The notes below the pieces were generated by a model that was given only the letters and a program-made list of their open reading frames with translations, ran no database searches and was not told where the DNA came from. Of a stretch of DNA of 64,000 nucleotides, positions 32,114-39,722 are shown piece after piece (within the stretch, counting starts at the first letter, position 1; every line of letters starts with the position of its first letter). Made by a program: the position numbers and the translations under genes. The stretch spans positions 124,001 to 188,000 of the forward strand of contig NZ_JASJND010000004.1 of NCBI RefSeq assembly GCF_030065535.1. The letters are read 5' to 3'. Source of the stretch: Microbacterium dauci. GTDB taxonomy: Bacteria; Actinomycetota; Actinomycetes; Actinomycetales; Microbacteriaceae.

Positions 32114-33382
32114 GTGAAGATCCTCGTCCTCGGTTCCGGTGCCCGCGAGCACGCCATCATCCTCGCCCTCCGTGCCGAAGACGCCGGACACGAGATCCTC
32201 GCCGCCCCCGGCAACGCGGGCATCGGCGCGGACGCGGCGCTCATCCCGATCGACCCGAACGACCCCGCGGTCGTCACCTCGTTCGCGTTCGAGAACGCGA
32301 TCGACCTCGTCATCATCGGCCCCGAGGCGCCGCTCGTCGCCGGCGTCGCCGACGCGCTGCGCGGACGCGGCATCCCCGTGTTCGGCCCCGGCAAGGCGGC
32401 GGCGCAGCTCGAAGGATCGAAGGCCTTCGCGAAGCGGATCATGGATGCCGCGGGCGTGCCCACCGGCCGCGCCGCGCGCGCCCGCACCCTCGACGAGGTC
32501 GCGGCGGCGATCGACGAGTACGGCGCGCCCTACGTCGTGAAGGCCGACGGCCTCGCCGCAGGCAAGGGCGTCATCGTCACCGAGGACCGTGCCGCGGCCC
32601 TCGCCCACGCCGAGACCTATCTGCCCGCGGGTGGCATGCTCGTGGAGGAGTTCCTCTCGGGCCCCGAGGTGTCGCTGTTCTTCGTCTCGGACGGCGACAC
32701 GGTGCGCGCCCTCACCCCCGCGCAGGATTTCAAGCGCGCGTATGACGGCGACGCCGGCCCGAACACCGGCGGCATGGGCGCCTACTCCCCGCTCCCCTGG
32801 CTCGCCGAGCGCTTCGGCAGCGAAGCCGAGTTCGTCGCCGAGGTCACTCGTGACGTCGCACAGCCGGTCATCCGCCAGCTCGACGCCGAGGGCACCCCGT
32901 TCATCGGGCTGCTCTACGCGGGCCTCATCCTCACCGACGAGGGCGTGAAGGTCATCGAGTTCAACGCCCGCTTCGGCGACCCCGAGACGCAGGTCGTCCT
33001 CGCGCGCCTCCGCAGCCCGCTCTCGCGCCTACTGCTCTCGGCCGCGGCCGGCACGCTCGAGTCGGAGCCCGAGCCCGAGTTCGGCGACGACGTCGCCGTG
33101 ACCGTCGTGCTCGCGAGCGAGGGCTACCCCGAAGACCCGAAGACCGGTCGAGTGATCGAGGGGACGGATGCCGCGGCATCCGTCGACGGCGTCCACCTCG
33201 CCCACGCCGCGACCCGTGCCGAGGAGGCCGGTCTCGTCGCGACCGGCGGCCGCGTGCTCAACGTGGTCGCGACGGGCGCCGACTTCGCCGGCGCCCGCGC
33301 CCGTGCCTACGACGCGCTCGGCCGCATCACGCTCGAGGGCTCGCACTTCCGCACCGACATCGCCGCCCGCGTCGCCGAGTAG
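32114..33382 (+). CDS. purD: Phosphoribosylamine-glycine ligase (GAR synthetase)
   Basis: 422 residues. Second step of purine synthesis, joining glycine to phosphoribosylamine with ATP. N-terminal KILVLGSGAREHAI, an ATP-grasp domain (YVVKADGLAAGKGVIV around 137-152; DGDAGPNTGGMGAYSP about 212-227), and the C-terminal domain. GTG 32114 is six bases after TAGGCT. Single gene followed by an intergenic nested hairpin and a convergent lipoprotein gene. Confidence 0.97.
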   Translation: MKILVLGSGAREHAIILALRAEDAGHEILAAPGNAGIGADAALIPIDPNDPAVVTSFAFENAIDLVIIGPEAPLVAGVADALRGRGIPVFGPGKAAAQLEGSKAFAKRIMDAAGVPTGRAARARTLDEVAAAIDEYGAPYVVKADGLAAGKGVIVTEDRAAALAHAETYLPAGGMLVEEFLSGPEVSLFFVSDGDTVRALTPAQDFKRAYDGDAGPNTGGMGAYSPLPWLAERFGSEAEFVAEVTRDVAQPVIRQLDAEGTPFIGLLYAGLILTDEGVKVIEFNARFGDPETQVVLARLRSPLSRLLLSAAAGTLESEPEPEFGDDVAVTVVLASEGYPEDPKTGRVIEGTDAAASVDGVHLAHAATRAEEAGLVATGGRVLNVVATGADFAGARARAYDALGRITLEGSHFRTDIAARVAE

Positions 33383-33449
33383 GCCCCGCCGGCCGCGCCG
33401 CGGGCTGCGGCATCCGCTCGGGAGACTGCCGCGGTCTGCGGCATCCGCT

Positions 33450-33519
33450 CGCGAGAAACCATCCCGCGCGCGAGAAAACAGCGCACGAATGGTTTCTCGC
33501 GCCGGAGTGGTTTCTCGCG
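33450..33519. repeat. Family-1 nested hairpin element, copy A
   Basis: Four arms in order F1, F2, R1, R2. F1 CGCGAGAAACCA (33450-33461) pairs perfectly with R2 (33508-33519). F2 CGCGAGAAAACA (33469-33480) pairs at 11 of 12 with R1 (33490-33501) over a 9-nt loop. R1 and R2 are 18-bp-spaced copies of TGGTTTCTCGCGCC. F1 can also pair with R1 for 13 bp. It lies between the convergent purD and lipoprotein genes. Confidence 0.8.
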
Positions 33520-33523
33520 CCGC

Positions 33524-34066
33524 TCAGCGCACCGGCACGAAGCGAGCCCAGGCGTCGGCAACGCCGTCGTACGTCGTGAAGGTCAGTTGCATCTGCTCGC
33601 GGTTCGCATAGACGAATCCGACGATCGTGCTCGGGCCCTGGCAGGCGTCGAGCTGCGTCCCCTCGGTGTACGGGTCGATCTGACCTTCGCCGTCGACGGT
33701 CTGCCACGTAATCCCGAGTCGTGCGCCCGACGCCGCGGGCCGACAGTCGAACTCGATGACATAGTCCACATCCGGTTCGACCGGGTGGAACACCTGGAGG
33801 TGCGCGACCGTCTCTGACCCGTCCGGACGCAGGGCTACTCGAGCAACCTCGTCATCGTCGACCTCGGGCACCGCGTACGGCCCAAGGTCGAGGTCGAGGA
33901 GTTCCTCAGGCGAGGGTGTCGCCTCTTCCGGCGCGGGCGACTCCTCAGTCGGCGAAGCGGATGCCACGTCCGTCGGTTCCGATGGGGCGAATCCGTCCGT
34001 GGCGATGCACCCGGTCAGCAGCGACGCTGCTCCGAGGAGGGCGATGGCTGCGAGGCGATGGTGCAT
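33524..34066 (-). CDS. Secreted lipoprotein of unknown function
   Basis: 180 residues. Short signal peptide with lipobox LLTGC (Cys about 19), then an acidic, proline-rich spacer (PTEESPAPEEATPSPEE) and a beta-rich domain with two Cys (FDCRPA, LDACQG) likely in a disulfide. No family recognised. Leaderless: ATG 34066 is six bases after TACGCT. Its stop abuts the family-1 hairpin. Confidence 0.75.
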   Translation of the reverse strand: MHHRLAAIALLGAASLLTGCIATDGFAPSEPTDVASASPTEESPAPEEATPSPEELLDLDLGPYAVPEVDDDEVARVALRPDGSETVAHLQVFHPVEPDVDYVIEFDCRPAASGARLGITWQTVDGEGQIDPYTEGTQLDACQGPSTIVGFVYANREQMQLTFTTYDGVADAWARFVPVR

Positions 34067-34072
34067 CCGCTC

Positions 34073-34078
34073 AGCGTA
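34073..34078 (-). promoter_or_regulatory. -10 box of a leaderless gene (TACGCT, 6 nt before ATG 34066)
   Basis: TACGCT on the minus strand, then GAGCGG, then ATG. Confidence 0.6.
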
Positions 34079-34096
34079 GGCGGCGTCCGCCCTCGA

Positions 34097-34169
34097 CCGC
34101 GAGACAGCAGTGGCGGCCCGAGACATCGGTCGTAGACCAACGTCTCGGGCTGTGGCTGCTGTCTCGCGG
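34097..34169. repeat. Three-tier nested perfect hairpin
   Basis: Outer stem 34097-34110 with 34156-34169 (14 bp, perfect, CCGCGAGACAGCAG); 5/5 internal loop; middle stem GCCCGAGAC (34116-34124) with GTCTCGGGC (34142-34150); 3/3 loop; inner stem GGTC-GTA-GACC (34128-34138). The arm begins with CGCGAGACA like family 1. It lies between the lipoprotein promoter and the end of the MFS gene. Confidence 0.8.
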
Positions 34170-34198
34170 ACTCAGCCGACCCCGGAGGCCCGCCCGCC

Positions 34199-35674
34199 TC
34201 AGCCCCGGACGAGGTGCGCGGGGCGGCGGAGGAACGCGACGACGATGACGGATGCCGCGATCACGACGGCCGGCAGGAGCATGGCCTGTCCCATCGCGGC
34301 CGAGAACCCCTCGGCGACGACGGGCGGCATCGCTCCGCTGCCGAACTTCGCGCCCGAGGCATCCGCTGCTCCGGGGAGGTTCGCCTCGAGGCGCGACTGC
34401 ATGAATGCGGCGATCGCTGCGGAGCCGATGACCGACCCGATCGTGCGGGTCGTGTTGTAGATGCCCGAACCGGCACCGGCCTGCCGCGGCGGGAGGTTGC
34501 GGGTCGCGGTCGTGGCGAGCGGTCCCCACATGCCGGCGTTCGCGACGCCGATGATGGCGGCCGGGATCAGCAGGAGCAGGATCGGCGCCCCGGTGTTCAT
34601 GAGCAACACGTAGCCGAGGAGGCCGGCGGCCATGAGCGTGAGGCCGGGGACCAGCAGCAGCCGAGGGTCGACGCGGTCGAGGATGCGGCCGGCGAGCGGC
34701 GCGAGTCCGCCCGACAACACGGCCATCGGGATGAGGAGCAGCGCCGACTCGGTTGGGGTGAGCCCGCGCGCGAGCTGCGTGAAGAACGCGAGCGGCAGCG
34801 CCATGCTCGTGACGGTGAAGCCGACCGCGGCGATCGCGATGTTCGAGATCGCGAAGTTGCGGTCGCGGAACAGTTCGAGCGGCACCAGCGGTTCACTGCT
34901 CGTGCGCGACTGCGTCCAGATGAACACGACCATCACCGCGATGCCGGCCGCGATCATGCCCCACACCCACGCGGCCCAGTCGTAGTGCTCGCCCTCCTGC
35001 AGGCCGAAGACGATGAGGAAGAGGCCGACGGCGCTGAGCACGACGCCAAGGATGTCGAACCGGTGCGGGTGCGTCTCGAGCTGCGGCACGAGGCGCCAAG
35101 CGAGGACGAACGCGATCACGCCGACGGGGATGTTGACGAAGAAAATCCACTCCCAGCCGAAGCCGTCGACGAGCAGGCCGCCCGCGAGCGGGCCGACGAG
35201 GGTCGCGACACCGGCGGTCGCACCCCAGAGGCCCATCGCGGCGCCCCGGCGCTCGGCAGGGAAGGTGCGGGTGATGACCGCCATCGTCTGCGGCGTCATG
35301 AGCGCGGCGCCGAGCCCCTGCGCAGCGCGCGCGATGATGAGCGCCTCGAGCGAGCCCGAGAGTCCGCAGGCGAGCGAGGCGGCCGTGAAGATCGCAAGAC
35401 CGATGAGGTAGATGTGCTTCGGTCCGAAGCGATCGCCGAGGCGGCCGGTCACGAGCAGAGGCACCGCGTAGGCGAGCAGGTAGGCGGACGTCACCCACAC
35501 GACGTTGTCGAGGTTGGCGGTCTCGGGGTCGAGCGCCGCCTTGATCGCGGGGTTCGCGACCGAGACGATCGTCGTGTCGACGAGGATCATGAAGAACCCG
35601 AGGACGAGGGCCCAGAGTGCCGGCCAGGGGTTCGGAGTCGCAGTGCGTGCGTCGGTGGTGGATGATGCGGTCAT
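34199..35674 (-). CDS. MFS drug-efflux transporter, DHA2 (EmrB/QacA) family
   Basis: 491 residues, 14 predicted helices. The conserved first-helix motif (GFFMILVDTTIVSVANPAI) and the loop GRLGDRFGPKHIYLIGLAIF are typical of DHA2 drug/H+ antiporters such as LfrA and EmrB. It overlaps the upstream PadR regulator gene by 4 nt, so the pump should be derepressed by the ligand that inactivates PadR. The substrate is unknown; a toxic hydrophobic compound is likely. Confidence 0.92.
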   Translation of the reverse strand: MTASSTTDARTATPNPWPALWALVLGFFMILVDTTIVSVANPAIKAALDPETANLDNVVWVTSAYLLAYAVPLLVTGRLGDRFGPKHIYLIGLAIFTAASLACGLSGSLEALIIARAAQGLGAALMTPQTMAVITRTFPAERRGAAMGLWGATAGVATLVGPLAGGLLVDGFGWEWIFFVNIPVGVIAFVLAWRLVPQLETHPHRFDILGVVLSAVGLFLIVFGLQEGEHYDWAAWVWGMIAAGIAVMVVFIWTQSRTSSEPLVPLELFRDRNFAISNIAIAAVGFTVTSMALPLAFFTQLARGLTPTESALLLIPMAVLSGGLAPLAGRILDRVDPRLLLVPGLTLMAAGLLGYVLLMNTGAPILLLLIPAAIIGVANAGMWGPLATTATRNLPPRQAGAGSGIYNTTRTIGSVIGSAAIAAFMQSRLEANLPGAADASGAKFGSGAMPPVVAEGFSAAMGQAMLLPAVVIAASVIVVAFLRRPAHLVRG

Positions 35675-36294
35675 GCTCGGGCGGCTGCTCTCTGTACCAA
35701 GTAGCGATCGGTGACGGGGAGGTCGGCGACCCCCCAGACGGTGTCGGGATTCCCGACGAACTCGACCGCGTCGTCGAGCCAGGCGATGTCAGCGTGGAGT
35801 AGCGCGCTCTGGCGGTGCACCTCGATGAGGAATTGGGGGTGGATGCCGCGTTCCGCAGCGCTCGCGCGGGCGGCACGGTGCTGCTCGAGCGAGGCGGTGA
35901 GCGCGACGCGGCGTTCGCCCAGCAGACGCAGCACCTCGTCGCGGTCGAGGTTGTGCGCCTCGGCGAGCGCGACCCGGAAGCGGTCGGGGCGGTCGATCGC
36001 GGGGAGCTCGCGCCTGACCCATTCGGGCACGGCGGCGGCACCGGCATCCGTCAGCGCGTAGGTTGTGCGCTCCGGACGGTTGCCGTCGCGCTCGGTGCCG
36101 GTCTCGGCGATGAGTCCGCCCCGCTCGAGCCGGGCGACCGTGTGGTAGATCGTCCCGTGGGTCAGCGCGACGAGACGATCCGCCTTGCGCTGCCGCAGCA
36201 GTCGCACCATCTCGTAGGTGTGCATCTCTCCTTCGCGCAGGAGCGCGAGCAGGACGAGGGCCAGCGGAGTCACCCGCCCGACGGCATCCGCCAC
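35671..36294 (-). CDS. PadR-family repressor of the downstream efflux gene
   Basis: 207 residues. PadR winged helix (TPLALVLLALLREGEMHTYEMVRLLRQRK, THGTIYHTVARLERGGLI) and a C-terminal helical Vir-type domain. GTG 36294 was chosen because AGAGGA lies upstream and the operator palindrome would fall inside a longer reading frame (an ATG at 36360 exists). It controls the MFS gene by position. The start region is divergent from purC, and the shared intergenic space holds an 18-bp palindrome. Confidence 0.88.
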   Translation of the reverse strand: MADAVGRVTPLALVLLALLREGEMHTYEMVRLLRQRKADRLVALTHGTIYHTVARLERGGLIAETGTERDGNRPERTTYALTDAGAAAVPEWVRRELPAIDRPDRFRVALAEAHNLDRDEVLRLLGERRVALTASLEQHRAARASAAERGIHPQFLIEVHRQSALLHADIAWLDDAVEFVGNPDTVWGVADLPVTDRYLVQRAAARA

Positions 36295-36321
36295 GGCACG
36301 TCCTCTCTCGTCGATCCGGAA

Positions 36322-36339
36322 ATAGTCCACATGGACTAT
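36322..36339. promoter_or_regulatory. PadR operator candidate
   Basis: ATAGTCCA-CA-TGGACTAT, a perfect 8-bp inverted repeat with a 2-bp centre. It overlaps TATAGT (36335-36340 complement), a likely -10 of the padR-MFS operon. It is 33 bp from the purC -10 box. Confidence 0.7.
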
Positions 36340-36371
36340 ACGCCCATCCGTGGACATCACCGAGCACCCGC

Positions 36372-36377
36372 GATAAT
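36372..36377 (+). promoter_or_regulatory. -10 box of purC (GATAAT, 6 nt before GTG 36384)
   Basis: GATAAT, then GAGCAG, then GTG. It departs from TAnnnT only at the first base and is close to TATAAT. Confidence 0.6.
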
Positions 36378-36383
36378 GAGCAG

Positions 36384-37268
36384 GTGACGGATGCCGCGAC
36401 CCCCCTTGCCGGATGGACCCACACTTACTCGGGCAAGGTCCGCGACCTGTATCGCCCCGAGGATGGCACCGACCGCATGCTCGTGGTCGCGAGCGACCGC
36501 GTCAGCGCATTCGACGTCGTGCTCGAGCCCGCCATCACCGGCAAGGGCGCCCTGCTCACGACGCTGAGCCTCTGGTGGTTCGACCAGCTGGCCGGTGGCG
36601 ACGGCGGCCGCGCGATCCCCAACCACCTCCTCGCCGGCGCGACGCCGCCCGCCGAGACCGACGGCCGCGGCATGGTCGTGCAGGCGCTCGAGATGCTGCC
36701 GGTCGAGTGCGTCGTCCGCGGATACCTCACCGGTTCGGGCTGGGTCGAGTACCAGCAGGACGGCACGGTGTGCGGCATCCCGCTGCCCGAAGGACTCGGC
36801 AACGGCGACCGCCTGCCCGAGCCGATCTTCACACCCGCGTACAAGGCGCCGCTCGGCGAGCACGACGAGAACATCTCGTTCGACCGCACGGTCGAGCTCG
36901 TCGGCGCCGAGCGCGCCGCCGAACTGCGCGACACGTCGCTCGAGATCTACCGCCGCGCCGCGGCCCTCGCCGAGGCGAAGGGCCTGATCCTCGCCGACAC
37001 GAAGTTCGAGTTCGGCGTCGACGGCGACGGCACGCTCACCCTCGCCGACGAGGTGCTCACGAGCGACTCGTCCCGGTACTGGGATGCCGAGACGTGGCGC
37101 ACCGCCGAGACCCCGGCTGCCCGCATGGCGAGCTTCGACAAGCAGATCGTCCGCGACTGGCTCGCTGCGAACTGGGACAAGCAGGGCACGCCGCCCGCAC
37201 TCCCCGCCGACATCGTGACCCGGACCGCCGCGAAGTACCGCGAGCTGCTCGACCGCCTCACCGCCTGA
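36384..37268 (+). CDS. purC: SAICAR synthase (phosphoribosylaminoimidazole-succinocarboxamide synthase)
   Basis: 294 residues. Joins CAIR and aspartate with ATP. N-terminal YSGKVRDLY (about 13-21) binds ATP, followed by MLVVASDRVSAFDVVLE, CVVRGYLTGSGW and the C-terminal LTLADEVLTSDSSRYWD. Leaderless GTG start. The nucleobase permease gene follows after 43 bp and may be co-transcribed. Confidence 0.97.
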   Translation: MTDAATPLAGWTHTYSGKVRDLYRPEDGTDRMLVVASDRVSAFDVVLEPAITGKGALLTTLSLWWFDQLAGGDGGRAIPNHLLAGATPPAETDGRGMVVQALEMLPVECVVRGYLTGSGWVEYQQDGTVCGIPLPEGLGNGDRLPEPIFTPAYKAPLGEHDENISFDRTVELVGAERAAELRDTSLEIYRRAAALAEAKGLILADTKFEFGVDGDGTLTLADEVLTSDSSRYWDAETWRTAETPAARMASFDKQIVRDWLAANWDKQGTPPALPADIVTRTAAKYRELLDRLTA

Positions 37269-37311
37269 TCCACCCGCACCACCCGATCCACCCCCGAACC
37301 CGAGGAGCACC

Positions 37312-38670
37312 ATGGGTATCTGGACCTTGCACGGCGACGGACGTCGCATCGCACCCGGCGCCGTCGTGAAGCCCGAAGAACGCCTCGGCTGGGGCAGCAC
37401 GATCGCCATCGGCGGTCAGCACGTCGTCGCCATGTTCGGCGCGACCTTCCTCGTACCGATCATCACCGGCTTCCCGGTGACGACGACCCTCTTCTTCTCG
37501 GGCGTCGGCACGCTGCTCTTCCTGTTGCTGACGCGCAACCGCCTTCCCAGCTATCTGGGCTCGTCGTTCGCGTTCCTCGCGCCGATCCTCGCGTACGGGC
37601 CGGGTGGCGGAAAGCCGCTCGAGACCCCCGAGCAGATCGGGCAGGCGCTCGTCGGCGTCTTCGTGGCGGGTGTCCTCCTCGCCGGTGTCGGCTTCCTCGT
37701 GCAGGCGACCGGCACCCGGTGGCTCGAGAAGCTCATGCCGCCGGTCGTCTCGGGTGCGATCGTCGCGCTCATCGGCCTGAACCTCGCGCCCGCCGCGTGG
37801 AGGAACTTCACCCAGGACGCCCTGCTCGGCACGATCACCCTCGTCGCCTGCATCCTCTTCGCGGTGCTCTTCCGCGGGTTCCTGGGCCGGATCTCGATCT
37901 TCCTCGGCGTCGTCGTCGGCTACCTCGCCGCCGTCGCGATGGGTCGCGTCGACTTCAGCGGCGTCGCGACGCTGATCGACCAGCAGGCCTGGATCGGGCT
38001 GCCGACCTTCCACCTGCCGTCGTTCGGCGACCCGGTGGCGTGGGCCCTCGTGCCGATGTTCCTGCCGGTCGTGCTCGTGCTCATCGCCGAGAACGTCGGC
38101 CACGTGCGCGGTGTCGCGACGATGACGGGCGACCCGACGATCAACACGCGCACCGGTCGCGCCCTCGTCGCCGACGGTGTCGCGACGACCCTCGCCGGCG
38201 CGTTCGGTGGCTCGGGCACCACCACCTACGGCGAGAACATCGGCGTCATGGCGGCCACCCGCATCTACTCGACCGCCGCCTACTGGGTCGCCGGCATCAT
38301 CGCCGTACTGCTCTCGTTCTCGCCTATCGTCGGCGCGATCCTCTTCACGATCCCGAACGGCGTCATCGGCGGCGTGACGACGGTGCTGTACGGCCTCATC
38401 GGCGTGATCGGCATCAAGATCTGGGTCGACAACCAGGTCGACTTCTCGCGCCCGGTGAATCAGTACACGGTCGCGGTCGCGTTCGTCGTCGCCATCGCGA
38501 ACTTCACGATGGACCTCGGCCAGCTGCAGTTCGGCGGCATCGTCCTCGGCACGGTCGCGGCGCTCGCGATCTACCACGGCGGAAACGCGATCGCCCGAGC
38601 CCGCAAGACCGGCGCGGACGACGGCGGACCCATCGTCCCGATCGGTCAGCTCGGCGGCGACCCCCGCTGA
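37312..38670 (+). CDS. NCS2 nucleobase (uracil/xanthine) permease, UraA-like
   Basis: 452 residues, 14 predicted helices. The family signature region TMTGDPTINTRTGRALVADGV and GGSGTTTYGENIGVMAATRIYS (near 300) holds conserved substrate-contact residues, with Glu in IAENVGHV and in YGENIG. Uptake is by proton symport of uracil, xanthine or related bases. Its place 43 bp after purC couples salvage to synthesis. ATG 37312 has GAGGAG seven bases upstream. A hairpin follows the stop. Confidence 0.92.
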   Translation: MGIWTLHGDGRRIAPGAVVKPEERLGWGSTIAIGGQHVVAMFGATFLVPIITGFPVTTTLFFSGVGTLLFLLLTRNRLPSYLGSSFAFLAPILAYGPGGGKPLETPEQIGQALVGVFVAGVLLAGVGFLVQATGTRWLEKLMPPVVSGAIVALIGLNLAPAAWRNFTQDALLGTITLVACILFAVLFRGFLGRISIFLGVVVGYLAAVAMGRVDFSGVATLIDQQAWIGLPTFHLPSFGDPVAWALVPMFLPVVLVLIAENVGHVRGVATMTGDPTINTRTGRALVADGVATTLAGAFGGSGTTTYGENIGVMAATRIYSTAAYWVAGIIAVLLSFSPIVGAILFTIPNGVIGGVTTVLYGLIGVIGIKIWVDNQVDFSRPVNQYTVAVAFVVAIANFTMDLGQLQFGGIVLGTVAALAIYHGGNAIARARKTGADDGGPIVPIGQLGGDPR

Positions 38671-38694
38671 GACCCTCGCGCGTGAGCGCGGGTC
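38671..38694. terminator. Hairpin between convergent permease and cebR genes
   Basis: GACCC with GGGTC plus an upper GCGC stem, with a 2-nt bulge and GTGA loop. It starts directly after the permease stop and ends 10 bp before the cebR stop. No clear T-run. Confidence 0.5.
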
Positions 38695-38704
38695 GGTCTC
38701 GACG

Positions 38705-39715
38705 TCAGACCGACTCGCGCTCGACGAGCGTGGTCTCGAGCAGCGTCACCCGCGGCGGGGTGCCGCCGGCGAGCAGCTGCAGCAGGATGTCGGCCATCTG
38801 CTCGCCCTGCTGCAGCGACGGCTGACGCACCGTCGTGAGCGCCGGCACGACCGAGGTCGCCACCGGAGAGTCGTCGTATCCGACGATGGAGACATCCTCG
38901 GGAACACGGATGCCGGCGCGCGCGAGCGCCACGAGTGCACCCCGCGCCATCAGGTCGCTCGCGATGAAGAGTCCGTCGAACGGCGTGCCCGACTCGATCA
39001 GCCGCATCGTGGCGGCGACCGCACCGTCGGAGGTGAAGTCGCCGTCCTCCACGCCGGCCGGTTCCAGGCCCGCGGCATCCAGCGCCGCCCGGAAGCCCTC
39101 GAGGCGGTCGATGCCGCCGGGCATGGTCAGAGGGCCGGCGATCGTGGCGATCTTCCGACGGCCCCGCGCCAGCAGGTGCTCGGTCGCCAGGCGCGACCCG
39201 GCACGGTTGTCGACGTCCACGTAGTAGTCGCGCTCGCGCTCGCGGACCGGGCGCCCGCCGTAGACGACGGGCATGGCCGCCGCGATGCGGTCGATGAAGG
39301 AGTCGCTGGTGTGGTGCGACACGATGATCGCACCGTCGACGGCGCCGCTGCGCAGGTAGGCGGTGGCTTTGTCGTGCGGGTCGTCGCTCGCGATGATCAG
39401 GTTGAGCACGTAATCCGACCTGCTGACTCGTGCATGGATGCCGCTGACGATCGCCGCGAAGAAGGGGTCGCCGAAGAACCGGGTGGTGTCCTCGGGCACC
39501 ACGAGGGCGATCGCCATCGTGGCCCGGCTGGCGAGCGAACGCGCCGCGCGGTTCGGGACATAGTTCAGCTCGTCGATGGCACGTCGCACCGACTCGAGCG
39601 CGGCGGGACTCACGGCCGTGGAGCCGTTCACGACCCGCGACACCGTGGAGCGCGAGACCCCGGCCACCGCCGCGACCTCTTCGATGGTCACCGGGGTGCG
39701 GATGGTGTCGGTCAC
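38705..39715 (-). CDS. cebR: LacI-family repressor, CebR-like
   Basis: 336 residues. N-terminal HTH (VTIEEVAAVAGVSRSTVSRVVNG) and hinge helix, followed by a periplasmic-binding-protein-like effector domain. It is the last gene of the cellobiose locus, seven bases after the beta-glucosidase stop, and should bind the three TGGGAGCGCTCCCA-like sites upstream of cebE. In Streptomyces and Thermobifida CebR/CelR is released by cellobiose. GTG 39715 was chosen over an ATG at 39754 that overlaps the glucosidase by 32 bp. Confidence 0.85.
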   Translation of the reverse strand: MTDTIRTPVTIEEVAAVAGVSRSTVSRVVNGSTAVSPAALESVRRAIDELNYVPNRAARSLASRATMAIALVVPEDTTRFFGDPFFAAIVSGIHARVSRSDYVLNLIIASDDPHDKATAYLRSGAVDGAIIVSHHTSDSFIDRIAAAMPVVYGGRPVRERERDYYVDVDNRAGSRLATEHLLARGRRKIATIAGPLTMPGGIDRLEGFRAALDAAGLEPAGVEDGDFTSDGAVAATMRLIESGTPFDGLFIASDLMARGALVALARAGIRVPEDVSIVGYDDSPVATSVVPALTTVRQPSLQQGEQMADILLQLLAGGTPPRVTLLETTLVERESV

Positions 39716-39722
39716 GGCTGGG

